Source: an uncultured Hyphomicrobiales bacterium
Lineage (GTDB): Bacteria; Pseudomonadota; Alphaproteobacteria; Rhizobiales; Beijerinckiaceae
Direction: 5' to 3'
NCBI GenBank assembly: GCA_903824185.1
Contig: CAIJVU010000076.1
Coordinates: 1-39,416 of the forward strand
Length of the DNA: 39,416 nucleotides
Shown here: piece after piece, positions 25,802-35,693 of the stretch
How the letters are laid out: each line of letters begins with the position of its first letter
How positions within the stretch are numbered: the stretch's first letter is position 1
Position numbers and translations under genes: made by a program
Notes under the pieces: generated by a model
Told to the model about the DNA's origin: nothing
What the model saw: only the letters and a program-made list of their open reading frames with translations
Database searches by the model: none

Positions 25802-26548
25802 ATGACCTATTGTGTTGGCTTGCGCCTTGATGGCGGCCTTGTCTTTGCATCCGATACGCGCACCAATGCGGGCTTTGATAATATTGCCGTTTTCCGCAAA
25901 ATGCATGTCTGGGAACGCGAAGGCGACCGCGTTTTGGTGATCTTGTCCGCCGGTAATCTGGCTGTGACACAATCGGTGATTTCCGTTCTCAACGAGCAGA
26001 TGGATGCCCAAAAAGAGCATGGCGGTGCGTCTTTGCTGACCGTGGAAACCATGTATCAGGCCGCCCGCGTCATCGGCGATGCCGTGCGTCACGTCCGCCA
26101 GATCGACGGCCCCGCGCTTGAAGCCGCCAATAGTTCCTTTGCCGCCTCTTTCATTTTGGGCGGGCAAATTCATGGCGAACCCCCGCGCCTGTTCCAGATC
26201 TATGCCGAAGGCAATTTCATCGAGGCCACCAAGGACACGCCCTTCTTCCAGATCGGCGAGCATAAATATGGCAAGCCCATTCTCGACCGCGTGGCGCGGC
26301 CGGATATGAGCATCGGCGATGCCGCAAAGCTGATTTTGCTGTCCTTTGACTCGACGCTGCGCTCCAATCTGTCGGTCGGCATGCCCATCGATTTGATGAT
26401 CTATCAGCGTGATTCGTTGACGGTGGGCGAACAGCGCCGGATCGGGCCGGAAGACGCCTATTTCAAAATGCTGTCGAAAGCGTGGTCGGAGGGCTTGCGC
26501 AATACCTTTGCCCATATCGACAGCTATGAAGGCGTCGTTGAAACCTAA
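25802..26548 (+). CDS. Anbu, proteasome-beta-like peptidase
   Basis: A 248-residue N-terminal-nucleophile hydrolase of the Anbu family, an ancestral-type proteasome beta subunit. After the initiator Met the protein begins TYCVGLRLDGGLVFASDTRTNAG, with Thr2 as the expected nucleophile once Met is removed, followed by DNIAVFRKMHVWE and LVILSAGNLAVTQS. YGKPILDR and LLSFDSTLRSNLSVGMPIDLMIY come later. Anbu forms open helical or ring oligomers, and its natural substrates are unknown. ATG 25802 has GGGAG 4 nt upstream. An in-frame ATG at 25739, three bases after the transglutaminase stop, would add 21 residues as a possible propeptide, but its ribosome site is poor. It is last in the ATP-grasp/alpha-E/transglutaminase run. 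Confidence 0.93.
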   Translation: MTYCVGLRLDGGLVFASDTRTNAGFDNIAVFRKMHVWEREGDRVLVILSAGNLAVTQSVISVLNEQMDAQKEHGGASLLTVETMYQAARVIGDAVRHVRQIDGPALEAANSSFAASFILGGQIHGEPPRLFQIYAEGNFIEATKDTPFFQIGEHKYGKPILDRVARPDMSIGDAAKLILLSFDSTLRSNLSVGMPIDLMIYQRDSLTVGEQRRIGPEDAYFKMLSKAWSEGLRNTFAHIDSYEGVVET

Positions 26549-26684
26549 TCGCCTGATTTAAGACACAAATCATCCTTAACAATTGGTAAATTCCTGATTG
26601 CCCGACTCTGGAGCCTGTGTCAGGGATCATGCAGTCTTGCGCTGAAAAAATATGGCGCAGATGAGGTCTTGGTCTTCAGGCGGG

Positions 26685-28172
26685 ATGGGGCGTGTGCGTT
26701 TACTGAAAACAGCACAAAAAGTTGCAGTTTTAACGGGCATTTTGCCCGTTCTTTTTGCGTGCATGCCAGAACCGGTGCCGGTTGATACCGCCCTGACTGC
26801 TCCCGAACACTTCGACACTGGCGCCAAAAGCCCTGACGCGCCCAGCCTCGACCCGCATTGGCCCGACAGCTTCGGCTCCAAGGAGCTCAGCGGCCTGATC
26901 GCGCAGGCTCTCGACAACAATCTCGACATCGCCGCCGCCATCTCCCGCCTGCAGCAAGCCGAAGCCCAAACCCAACAAGCGCAAGCCTTGTTGATGCCAA
27001 CGCTGAACGGGGCAGGCAATGCGAGCCGCTCGCGCTCCCCTGCGACGCTCCGGCGCGAAAGCCCGCCCTATAACGAAACAATCACCAACAGTTTTAGCAT
27101 GGGCCTGAGTGCCAGCTATGCCTTGGATGTGTGGGGCCGCTACCGTTCGGCCTATGCCGCCCAGCTTGCCGGACAAGAGGCCAATTTCTATGACCAGCAA
27201 TCCATAGAGCTGGTCACGGCCGTATCGGTCACCACCAGCTATCTGACGGTTCTCGCCGCGCAGGACCGGCTGGCCCTGACCCAAGACAACATCGCCACCG
27301 CCTCGCGCATTCTCAATGCCATCAGAGGACGCTTGCAGGTCGGCACGGCATCGGCACTCGATGTCGCCGAACAAGAAAGCATTTTGGCGGGTCTCAAAGC
27401 CACAACCCCCGCACTCGAACAGCAGATCCAGCAAAGCCGCATCCAATTGGCGGTGCTGTTGGGACGGGTGCCCGAAGGCTTCCGCTTGCAAGGCCGTGGC
27501 TTGAAACATTTGACCGTCCCGCAGGTGCAAGCCGGTCTGCCCGCGCATTTGCTCGTGCGCCGCCCCGACATTGCGCACGCGGAAGCCAGTTTGCGGGCCT
27601 CCCAATTCAATGTGCAATCCGCCCGCGCCGCTTTGCTGCCCAATATCAGCCTGACCGCCAGTGGCGGACTTGAAAGCCTGATGCTGAAAAACATTCTCTC
27701 GCCCCATGCCACATTCGCTTCGGGCCTTGCGGGTGTCACAGAGCCGGTGTTTGACGGCGGCAATTTACGCGCCCAGCTGGAGGGGCAGACCGCCCGCCAA
27801 CAGGAGCTGATCGCCACCTATCGCAAAACGGTGCTGACGGCCTTGGCCGATGTGGAAAATGCGCTGGTTGCCGTCCAACAAAGCCGCAAGCAAGAAGTCT
27901 TGCAGCAAGAGGCGGTGACGGCCTCCCGCCGCGCCTATGAAATCAGCGAGGAGCGCTTGCGGGCGGGGACCATCGATATTGTGACGCTTCTGGCCGTGCA
28001 GCAAAATCTGTTTCAGGCTCAGGAAAATCTGGTGCAAAGTCGTTTGGCGCGCTTGCAAGCCTCCCTCAGCCTCATTCAGGCCTTGGGCGGCGGCTTTGTA
28101 TTGCCCGACACGGCACCGGCACGCTTGCAATTCAAACACGATCTTTCTGCTGACAGCGGTATCAAGCCATGA
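26685..28172 (+). CDS. RND efflux outer-membrane lipoprotein (NodT/OprM family)
   Basis: A 495-residue TolC-like channel subunit. The N-terminus is a lipoprotein signal with lipobox LFAC, so C26 is the likely lipidated residue. The body has the two repeated OMF helical domains, with motifs LDNNLDIAAAISRLQQAEAQ, FSMGLSASYALDVWGRYRSA, HLLVRRPDIAHAEASLRASQ and YEISEERLRAGTIDIVTLL (each a family hallmark). It forms the outer-membrane exit duct for the pump encoded downstream. ATG 26685 is preferred because the signal peptide then starts after a basic MGRVRLLK; ATGs at 26652 and 26661 lack ribosome sites. Its stop overlaps the adaptor gene start by 4 bp. A terminator-like hairpin lies within codons 16-25. 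Confidence 0.93.
   Translation: MGRVRLLKTAQKVAVLTGILPVLFACMPEPVPVDTALTAPEHFDTGAKSPDAPSLDPHWPDSFGSKELSGLIAQALDNNLDIAAAISRLQQAEAQTQQAQALLMPTLNGAGNASRSRSPATLRRESPPYNETITNSFSMGLSASYALDVWGRYRSAYAAQLAGQEANFYDQQSIELVTAVSVTTSYLTVLAAQDRLALTQDNIATASRILNAIRGRLQVGTASALDVAEQESILAGLKATTPALEQQIQQSRIQLAVLLGRVPEGFRLQGRGLKHLTVPQVQAGLPAHLLVRRPDIAHAEASLRASQFNVQSARAALLPNISLTASGGLESLMLKNILSPHATFASGLAGVTEPVFDGGNLRAQLEGQTARQQELIATYRKTVLTALADVENALVAVQQSRKQEVLQQEAVTASRRAYEISEERLRAGTIDIVTLLAVQQNLFQAQENLVQSRLARLQASLSLIQALGGGFVLPDTAPARLQFKHDLSADSGIKP
26732..26757 (+). terminator. Terminator-like hairpin inside the efflux lipoprotein signal peptide codons
   Basis: AACGGGC (26732-26738) and GCCCGTT (26744-26750) form a perfect 7-bp GC-rich stem with a 5-nt ATTTT loop, followed at once by CTTTTT (26751-26756). 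This is the form of an intrinsic terminator on the coding strand. It begins 47 bp into the first gene of the RND operon, so it could act as an attenuator relieved by ribosomes; chance is also possible. Confidence 0.5.
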
Positions 28173-29452
28173 GCTTCTTTTCTCTCACCAACTTTTCTTT
28201 GAAAGTCCGTCCACGCACGGTCCTGATCGGGCTTGCACTTTTATTGGGCGCGGGCATTGCCTATCGCCTCTGGTATGTCCCGTCCGCAGCCCCCGCCCCG
28301 CAAGGCGGCATCCGCAGTGGCCGTGGCGCGGGCAATGAAGGGCCTTTGCCGGTCTTTGCCAGTAAAGCGGAACGCAAGGATGTGCCGGTGGAGATCGAGG
28401 GGATCGGCACCGTGCAGGCCCTCAACACCGTCACCGTGCGCACACAGGTCGACGGGCGGCTGATCGCGCTGAATTTCCGTGACGGGGATGTGGTCAAAAC
28501 AGGCGATATTCTGGCGCGGATCGACCCCACAATCTATCAGGCCCAATATGATCAGGCGCTTGCCAAAAAGGCACAAGACGAGGCTTTGCTGGTGAATGCG
28601 AAGCGTGATCTTGACCGCTATGCCAATCTGGCCCGCACCGAATATGCAACCCAGCAGCAAGCCGACACGCAAAAATCGGTTGTCGCGCAATTAGCGGCGC
28701 AAGTGGCGGCTGATCAAGCCGCCCTCGATAATGCCAAGGCCGTGCTTGATTATGCCACGATCCGCGCCCCGCTTGATGGCCGCACAGGGATCCGCATGGT
28801 GGATCAAGGCAATCTGCTCAAAAGTGCGGATACAAACGGCATTGTCACCATCACCCAGATCCAGCCGATTGCATTGGTGTTCAATCTGCCCCAACAGCAA
28901 TTGCGCGCCGTGCAACAAGCCATGACGCGCGGGCCGGTGCCGGTGGAAGCGCGTGATGCCGACAATGTCAGCGTCATCGATAAAGGCCAGCTTGAGGTCA
29001 TCGACAATCAGGTGGACCAGACCACCGGCACGGTCAAATTAAAGGCCCGTTTTGAGAATGCCACGCAAACGCTCTGGCCCGGTCAATTTGTCAATGTGCA
29101 TATGATCGTTGATATGTTGAAAGCGGTTGTGACTGTTCCGACCGCTGCCATTCAACGCGGCCCCAACGGGGCCTTTGTCTATGTCGTGGATGCCACGTCC
29201 AATGCCGTGCAAAAGCCGGTGACCGTGCTACGCCAGACCGAAACCCTGACTGCCATTGCAACGGACCTGAATGACGGCGACATGGTCATCACCAATGGCT
29301 TTAACCGGTTAACCGATGCGATGCCCGTCCGCATTGACGAGGCCCGCGGCCCCAATAATTCCGCCCCGAAAAGCGAAAGACCCGCAGGGGGACGTCCAGC
29401 CAGTGATCGCCCAGCGGGCGAACGTCCTAAACCACAAGGAAACGGGGGATAG
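28169..29452 (+). CDS. mdtA: RND efflux periplasmic adaptor (MdtA-like membrane fusion protein)
   Basis: A 427-residue adaptor linking the inner-membrane pump to the outer-membrane channel. It has an N-terminal anchor (TVLIGLALLLGAGIAYRLWY, about residues 17-36), a lipoyl/barrel-sandwich domain (VTVRTQVDGRLIALNFRDGDVV ... ILARIDP), an alpha-helical hairpin with many Ala/Gln (YDQALAKKAQDEALLVNAKRDL), and a beta-barrel with YATIRAPLDGRTGIRMVDQGNL. The C-terminal tail is unusual: Arg-Pro repeats (ERPAGGRPASDRPAGERPKP) that are probably disordered. Of known adaptors it best resembles MdtA. ATG 28169 overlaps the lipoprotein gene stop (ATGA), which implies coupled translation; the next gene starts 5 bp after its stop. 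Confidence 0.93.
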   Translation: MSFFSLTNFSLKVRPRTVLIGLALLLGAGIAYRLWYVPSAAPAPQGGIRSGRGAGNEGPLPVFASKAERKDVPVEIEGIGTVQALNTVTVRTQVDGRLIALNFRDGDVVKTGDILARIDPTIYQAQYDQALAKKAQDEALLVNAKRDLDRYANLARTEYATQQQADTQKSVVAQLAAQVAADQAALDNAKAVLDYATIRAPLDGRTGIRMVDQGNLLKSADTNGIVTITQIQPIALVFNLPQQQLRAVQQAMTRGPVPVEARDADNVSVIDKGQLEVIDNQVDQTTGTVKLKARFENATQTLWPGQFVNVHMIVDMLKAVVTVPTAAIQRGPNGAFVYVVDATSNAVQKPVTVLRQTETLTAIATDLNDGDMVITNGFNRLTDAMPVRIDEARGPNNSAPKSERPAGGRPASDRPAGERPKPQGNGG

Positions 29453-29457
29453 ATCCG

Positions 29458-32400
29458 TTGAGCATCTCGGCCCCCTTTATTCAAAGGCCGATTGCCACTT
29501 CGCTGCTGGCGGTGGCTGTCTTGTTGTGCGGCTGGCTTGGATATCGCGGCCTGCCCGTGGCACCCCTGCCGCAGGTTGAATTCCCGACCATCCAGATCAC
29601 CACCCAATATCCCGGCTCCAATCCCGATACGATGGCATCTCTGATCACCGCTCCGCTGGAGCGTCAATTTGGCCAGATCCCGTCTTTGTCCTCGATGTCC
29701 TCGCAAAGCGCGTTCGGCCTGAGCCAGATCACGTTGCAATTTGATCTCGACCGCGACATTGATGCCGCCGCCCAAGATGTGCAATCAGCCATCAATGCCG
29801 CGGGATCGACGCTGCCACGCAACCTGCCCTATCCGCCGGTCTATTCGAAAATCAATCCTGCCGATCAGCCGGTCATCACCTTGGCGCTCACCTCCACCAC
29901 CGTGCCCTTGCGCAGCCTGAGCGATCTGGCCGATACTTTATTGGCGCCGCGGCTGAGCGAAGTGTCGGGTGTGGGGCGTGTTTCGCTCGAAGGCGGCATC
30001 AGGCCCGCCGTGCGCATCCAGCTCGATCTGGCCCGTCTCGCCTCCTACAAATTGAGCCTTGAAGATGTGCGGGCGGTGATTGCCAATGCCAATGTCGCCG
30101 CCCCCAAAGGCGCGCTGGATGGCCGGTTCCAAGCCTATACGCTGGCCGCCAATGACCAGATCAATGCCGCCCAAGCCTATGAAACTGTTGTGGTGGCCAA
30201 TCGCAACGGCGCGAATATTTTATTGCGCGATATTGCCGACATCAAAGAAGGGTTGGAAAACACCCGTGTCAGCGGCAGCTTTCAAAACGAGCCCGCGGTA
30301 ATTCTCGATATCAGACGCCAGCCGGGCGCCAATATCGTTGCCACCGCCGATTTGATCCATGCCGCTTTGCCCCGCTTGAAACGTATTCTACCCTCTGGCG
30401 TCGATCTCAAAATCGTCCATGACCGCACCGATACAATCCGCGCCTCCATCCAAGATGTGCAATGGACGCTGGCTTTGAGCACGGTTCTTGTCATTCTGGT
30501 TGTCTTGCTGTTTTTGCACTCGCTGCGCGCCATGGTGATTGCGGGCATTACATTGCCTTTATCGATCATTGCCACCTTTGGCGTGATGTGGCTGGTGGAT
30601 TTCAGCCTTGATAATCTCTCGCTGATGGCGCTGACCATCGGCACGGGCTTTATTGTCGATGATGCCATTGTCATGATCGAAAACATCGCACGCCACACGG
30701 AAGAGGGCGAGGATCCCTTGACCGCCGCCTTGAAAGGCGCGCGCGAAATCGGCTTCACCGTCATATCACTGACGGTTTCGCTGATTGCGGTGTTTATTCC
30801 GCTGCTCTTCATGACAGGGCTGGTTGGTCGCATGTTTCGTGAATTTGCCCTGACCTTGTCCATCGCGGTGGTGGTCTCGGCTGTGATTTCACTGACCTTG
30901 ACGCCCATGCTATGCGCCAGCCTCCTGAGCAAAAAGGCCAGCACGACTGAGAGCCGGTTGCAGCATCTGTTTGATTGGCCGATGCGGATCATGGCTGGCC
31001 TTTATGAGGCAACGTTGGATTGGGCCTTGCTGCGCCCCCGTTTGATGCTGGGGCTCACAGGCCTGACATTGGCGCTCACCGCCACCATCTATCTGGCCAT
31101 GCCGAAAGGGTTTTTGCCCAATCAGGACAATGGATTGATTTCGATTGTGCTTGAGGCCGCCCCCGATGTGTCCTTTGCCGAAATGCAACGTTTGCAAAAA
31201 CACGTCATCGGCCGGATCCGCGAGGAGCAAAGTGTGTCCAATGTGGTCGGTGTTTTGGGGATCGGCGCCCAAAACCTGACATCCAATACCGCCAAATTGA
31301 CGGTCAGCCTCAAACCCCATGCCGAGCGTGATCTCACAGCCCTTGCCATCAGTGCGCGGTTGCGCGGCATCGAGCAGGATATCCCCGGTGTCACGCTTTA
31401 TGTCTTGAATGTGCAGGACATCCAAATCGCCACCCGCAGCTCGCGCTCGCAATATCAATATACGCTCACAGGAGCCGATCCGCAGGCCTTGGCACAATGG
31501 GGCCAAGCCTTGTTGGGCGCGCTGAAAAAAGATCCGCGGCTTGCCAATGTGGCTACCGAAACACCCTCGGGCGGGCTCAGGGCCTTTATCAATATCGACC
31601 GCGAAAAAGCCGGCCGTCTGGGCATTTCCATGCAGCTGATCAGCGACACGCTCAATGATGCGTTCAGCCAACGGCAAATTTCCACCATCTATGCGCAGGC
31701 CAATCAATATCGCGTAGTGATGGAAGCTGCCCCCCCATACCAAAACGATCCCTCCATTCTCGATAAATTATTGATCGGCACCGCAAGCGGCGCGCAAGTG
31801 CCGCTCTCCTCCATCGCCCGCCTAGAGCGCGATACATCGCCTTTGGTCATCGCCCATCAAGACCAGTTTCCTGCCTATGGATTAAGTTTTGATCTTGCGC
31901 ATTCCGCCTCGCTTGACCAAGCGCTGACCGCCATTCAGGACGCGGCGCAAAGCATCGGGCTGCCTGCTACCATCAGCGGCTCGTTCGGGGCCGATGCAGC
32001 GGAATTTGAACGCGCACTCGCCGGTCAATTATGGCTCATCTTGGCGGCTGTGATTGTGATCTATCTGGTGTTGGGCATGCTCTATGAAAGCTATATCCAT
32101 CCGGTGACGATTTTATCGACCCTGCCCTCCGCCGGTGTCGGGGCCTTGCTGGCTTTGTGGCTGTTCGGACATGATCTGTCGGTGATTGCCTTGATCGGCA
32201 TCATCTTGTTGATGGGGATTGTCAAAAAGAACGCGATCATGATGATCGACTTTGCCATTGTCGCGCGGCACCAGCACGGGGCCAGCGCCTATGACGCGAT
32301 CCGGCAAGCCTGCCATTTGCGCTTCCGCCCGATCATGATGACCACGCTCGCCGCCTTGTTCGGGGCCCTGCCTCTGGCGCTGGCCTCAGGCCCCGGTGCG

Positions 32401-32574
32401 GAATTGCGCATCCCCTTGGGCGTCAGCATCATCGGCGGCTTGCTGCTCAGCCAGCTGTTGACGCTTTACACAACGCCCGTGATTTTTCTTACCCTTGACC
32501 GCTTCGATGCTTTGCCTGTGGCAGACGAGAAGCCCGTCCCGCTCTCCCCCGATGCCGACGGGCCCGTGATATGA
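29458..32574 (+). CDS. mdtB: RND multidrug efflux permease, MdtB-like
   Basis: A 1038-residue inner-membrane proton/drug antiporter with 12 TM helices and two large periplasmic loops. The N-terminus SISAPFIQRPIATSLLAVAVLL matches HAE-type RND pumps. The porter domain has PLERQFGQIPSLSSMSSQS and YPPVYSKINPADQPV, closest to E. coli MdtB. TM4 carries the proton-relay pair in FIVDDAIVMIENIARH, and TM10 has the conserved Lys in GIVKKNAIMMIDFA. The start is a TTG at 29458, supported by GGGGGA 8 nt upstream and by the lack of an earlier ATG. In E. coli MdtB and MdtC form a mixed trimer; the ATGA overlap with the next gene (32571) fits balanced synthesis of two partners. Confidence 0.93.
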   Translation: MSISAPFIQRPIATSLLAVAVLLCGWLGYRGLPVAPLPQVEFPTIQITTQYPGSNPDTMASLITAPLERQFGQIPSLSSMSSQSAFGLSQITLQFDLDRDIDAAAQDVQSAINAAGSTLPRNLPYPPVYSKINPADQPVITLALTSTTVPLRSLSDLADTLLAPRLSEVSGVGRVSLEGGIRPAVRIQLDLARLASYKLSLEDVRAVIANANVAAPKGALDGRFQAYTLAANDQINAAQAYETVVVANRNGANILLRDIADIKEGLENTRVSGSFQNEPAVILDIRRQPGANIVATADLIHAALPRLKRILPSGVDLKIVHDRTDTIRASIQDVQWTLALSTVLVILVVLLFLHSLRAMVIAGITLPLSIIATFGVMWLVDFSLDNLSLMALTIGTGFIVDDAIVMIENIARHTEEGEDPLTAALKGAREIGFTVISLTVSLIAVFIPLLFMTGLVGRMFREFALTLSIAVVVSAVISLTLTPMLCASLLSKKASTTESRLQHLFDWPMRIMAGLYEATLDWALLRPRLMLGLTGLTLALTATIYLAMPKGFLPNQDNGLISIVLEAAPDVSFAEMQRLQKHVIGRIREEQSVSNVVGVLGIGAQNLTSNTAKLTVSLKPHAERDLTALAISARLRGIEQDIPGVTLYVLNVQDIQIATRSSRSQYQYTLTGADPQALAQWGQALLGALKKDPRLANVATETPSGGLRAFINIDREKAGRLGISMQLISDTLNDAFSQRQISTIYAQANQYRVVMEAAPPYQNDPSILDKLLIGTASGAQVPLSSIARLERDTSPLVIAHQDQFPAYGLSFDLAHSASLDQALTAIQDAAQSIGLPATISGSFGADAAEFERALAGQLWLILAAVIVIYLVLGMLYESYIHPVTILSTLPSAGVGALLALWLFGHDLSVIALIGIILLMGIVKKNAIMMIDFAIVARHQHGASAYDAIRQACHLRFRPIMMTTLAALFGALPLALASGPGAELRIPLGVSIIGGLLLSQLLTLYTTPVIFLTLDRFDALPVADEKPVPLSPDADGPVI

Positions 32575-35500
32575 ACCTTTCAGCCCCCTTCATCAATCGC
32601 CCTATCGCCACGACCATGCTGGCTCTGGGTCTGGTGCTGGCGGGGGTTCTGGCCTATCTCGATCTGCCGGTCTCAAGCCTGCCCGCGGTTGATTTTCCCA
32701 CCATCCGCGTTTCGGCCAGCAGGCCGGGTGCCGATCCCGCGATCATGGCCGCAACGGTGGCCGCCCCCTTGGAGCGTCGGCTGGGCGAAATCGCCGGTGT
32801 CACCGAAATCACCTCGACCAGCTCTTTGGGCAATAGCGCCATCACCGTGCAATTTGATGTGAAACGCGACATCGACAAAGCCGCGCGCGATGTGCAGGCC
32901 GCCATCAATGCGGCGATGAGCGACTTGCCCGGCGATTTGCCGACCATGCCGTTTTTCCGGAAAACCAATCCGGCGGCCATGCCGGTTCTGGTTCTGGCGA
33001 TCCGCTCGGATACCTTGCCCACAAGCCAGCTTTATGACATCGCCGACAGTGTCATTGCCCAACGCATCGCCCAGATCAAAGGGGTGGCGGAGGTGACGGT
33101 CAATGGGGCCGAGCAGCCCGCCATCAGGGTACGTGTTGATCCGTCCCGCTTAACCAGCATGGGCATCAGCATTGATGCGGTGCGCTTGGCGCTGGTCAAT
33201 GCCAATGCCTTGGGGCCTTTGGGCACGTTTGACGGCATCCGCCAAAGCGAGATGCTGGCCACCAATGCGCAATTACAAACATTGGAAGACTTTGCCCGTG
33301 TCGTGATTACCGTGCGCAATAATGTGGCGATCACATTGGGGGATGTGGCCGATATCCGCCAAGGCGTGCGCAACACGCGGGCTGCGGGTTGGTTCAACAG
33401 CAAGCCCGCCGTGCTGCTTCTGATCACCAAACAACCGCAAGCCAATGTGATTGAAACCGTGGACAAGGTCAAAGCCCTGCTGCCAGAACTCAATCGCTTC
33501 ATTCCAGCCAGCGTCTCCATTTCCGTGGTATCGGACCGCACCAGCACGATCCGCGCCTCCATTCAGGATTTGATGGTTACTTTGGGCGCTGCCATTTTAT
33601 TGGTGATGCTGGTGGTGATGCTGTTTTTGCGTCGCGCCGCGCAAACGCTGGCGGTCGGCCTCACCGTCCCCTTATCCCTTGCAGGCACATTTGCCGCCAT
33701 GTGGCTGGCCGGTTTCACGCTCGACAATTTATCACTCTTGGCGATCACCATTGCAGTGGGCTTTGTGGTCGATGATGCGATTGTGGTGGTTGAAAACATC
33801 CATGCCCAATTGGAACAGGGACTGACGCGCCTGCAGGCCGCGCGCGAAGGCGCGAAGCAAATCGGGTTTACGGTGTTCTCTATCTCGCTGTCTTTGATGG
33901 CGGCCTTTATTCCGATGCTGTTCATCGATGGGGCCATCGGCCATATGTTCCGCGAATTTGCCCTGACATTGGCCTTTGCCATTATTGTCTCGACCTTCAT
34001 CTCGCTGAGCGTTGCTCCGATGATCTGTTCGCGTTTGATGAAGCGTGAAACGGAAACCACCCAAAGCTGGCTGGACCGGCATTTCGAGGCCTTTTTGGAC
34101 GGCATGGTCAGCCTGTACCAGCAAAGCCTGCGTCCCGTGCTCAACCATCCCTGGATCACTCTATCAACGCTTGTTCTGGTGATTGCAGCCTCGGTGGCCT
34201 TGTTTCGTGCTTTGCCCAAAGGCGGCTTTCCGCAAGATGATACCGGTCTGATTTTCGGCTTCACGGAAGCCTCGCCCGACGTCTCCTTCAATGCCATGAT
34301 CAGCTTACAGCAACGCATTGCCGAAACCGTTCTGGCTGATCCGGCTGTGGCCAGCGCCTCCTCCTTTATCGGGGCCTCGGGCGGCATTGCCTCGGTCAAT
34401 CAGGGCCGCATTCTGATCAGCCTGAAACCCTTTGCCGAGCGCGGCATCAGTTCCAATGCGGTGGTCGGACGTTTGCGCCGCAGCCTTGCCTCCATTTCCG
34501 GCATCTGGCTGTTCATGGTCCCCGTGCAGGATTTGCGCGCCGGTGGACGCATCGGCAAATCCCCGTTTCAATTCACGCTATGGGGCCAAGATCTCGACGC
34601 CTTGCAAACATGGACCCCGCGCGCGGTGGAGGCTTTGAAAAAAGCTCCTGAACTCGTGGATGTCTCCACCGATAAGATCAATGGCGGCCTACAATTGACG
34701 GTGGTGATCGACCGCGACCGCGCCTCGCAATTGGGGGTGAGCATCACAGCCATTGATGCGGTATTGGGCGATGCGTTCGGCCAGAAACAAATCTCGACAC
34801 TTTATGACCAGCGCAATCAATATCGCGTGGTGATGGAGGTGATGCCCGAGCGTCAACGCGACCCCAATAATCTCGACACGCTTTTTGTGCAAAATGCGGC
34901 AGGCAAACAGGTGCCCCTCTCAGCAATTGCTAAATTCGAGCGCGGCATTTCCCCGCTTCTGGTCAATCATCAAGGGCAATTTCCCGCCGTCACCATCACC
35001 TATGATGTAGCGCCGGGCTATACGCAGGATGCCGCCTTCAAGGCCGTCAGAAATACCATCGAGTCTTTGCATATCCCTGACACGCTGAGTGCGGATTTTG
35101 CGGGCGATGCCAAATCCCTGTCCGGCATGGGCGGCACACAGGCTCTTTTAATCTTGGCAGCATTGGTGGCGGTTTATCTGATCCTCGGCATTCTCTATGA
35201 AAGCCTTGTCCATCCTTTGACCATCATCTCGACCCTGCCCTCGGCTGGATTGGGCGCGCTGTTCTCGCTGTGGATGTTTGGCATGGAACTGACCTTGATT
35301 GCGATGATCGGCATTATTTTGCTGATCGGCATTGTCAAGAAAAACGGCATCATGCTGGTGGACTTTGCCATCGTCTCGCAAAGGCAAAACCAATCTTCTG
35401 CCTATGAGGCGATTTACGAGGCCTGCGGCGCACGCTTTCGCCCCATTTTGATGACGACCATGGCGGCCTTGCTGGGCGCTCTGCCCTTGGTGCTGGCCTT

Positions 35501-35693
35501 GGGGCCAGGCGCTGAACTCAGACGCCCCTTGGGCGTCACCATTATCGGCGGTTTGATCTTGTCACAAATCCTGACGCTCTACACAACGCCTGTGGTCTAT
35601 TTGTTGATGGACCGCCTGTCGCGCAAAGCCCGCGGGCGGTCCAACGTCAAGCAAGAGGATCAAGCTCAGATGTCTTCGAGCCGATCCACATAA
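32571..35693 (+). CDS. mdtC: RND multidrug efflux permease, MdtC-like
   Basis: A 1040-residue partner permease. The N-terminus [22 protein letters not shown] is followed by a porter domain with [21 protein letters not shown] and [17 protein letters not shown], the pattern of E. coli MdtC. TM4 has [17 protein letters not shown] with the proton-relay aspartates. TM10 has [16 protein letters not shown]. Its ATG overlaps the MdtB-like stop by 4 bp, as expected for a heteromultimeric pump. The C-terminal tail is hydrophilic ([14 protein letters not shown]). Its last 28 bp overlap the 3' end of the convergent aldolase gene, so there is no intergenic space for a terminator. No two-component system such as BaeSR is in the window. 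Confidence 0.93.
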   Translation: MNLSAPFINRPIATTMLALGLVLAGVLAYLDLPVSSLPAVDFPTIRVSASRPGADPAIMAATVAAPLERRLGEIAGVTEITSTSSLGNSAITVQFDVKRDIDKAARDVQAAINAAMSDLPGDLPTMPFFRKTNPAAMPVLVLAIRSDTLPTSQLYDIADSVIAQRIAQIKGVAEVTVNGAEQPAIRVRVDPSRLTSMGISIDAVRLALVNANALGPLGTFDGIRQSEMLATNAQLQTLEDFARVVITVRNNVAITLGDVADIRQGVRNTRAAGWFNSKPAVLLLITKQPQANVIETVDKVKALLPELNRFIPASVSISVVSDRTSTIRASIQDLMVTLGAAILLVMLVVMLFLRRAAQTLAVGLTVPLSLAGTFAAMWLAGFTLDNLSLLAITIAVGFVVDDAIVVVENIHAQLEQGLTRLQAAREGAKQIGFTVFSISLSLMAAFIPMLFIDGAIGHMFREFALTLAFAIIVSTFISLSVAPMICSRLMKRETETTQSWLDRHFEAFLDGMVSLYQQSLRPVLNHPWITLSTLVLVIAASVALFRALPKGGFPQDDTGLIFGFTEASPDVSFNAMISLQQRIAETVLADPAVASASSFIGASGGIASVNQGRILISLKPFAERGISSNAVVGRLRRSLASISGIWLFMVPVQDLRAGGRIGKSPFQFTLWGQDLDALQTWTPRAVEALKKAPELVDVSTDKINGGLQLTVVIDRDRASQLGVSITAIDAVLGDAFGQKQISTLYDQRNQYRVVMEVMPERQRDPNNLDTLFVQNAAGKQVPLSAIAKFERGISPLLVNHQGQFPAVTITYDVAPGYTQDAAFKAVRNTIESLHIPDTLSADFAGDAKSLSGMGGTQALLILAALVAVYLILGILYESLVHPLTIISTLPSAGLGALFSLWMFGMELTLIAMIGIILLIGIVKKNGIMLVDFAIVSQRQNQSSAYEAIYEACGARFRPILMTTMAALLGALPLVLALGPGAELRRPLGVTIIGGLILSQILTLYTTPVVYLLMDRLSRKARGRSNVKQEDQAQMSSSRST

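Noticed and set aside
26563-26595. A TTAAC-like pair before the RND operon that partly resembles a CtrA site (TTAA, 7 bp, TAAA).
   Set aside because: The second half-site mismatches the consensus, and AT-rich chance matches are common.
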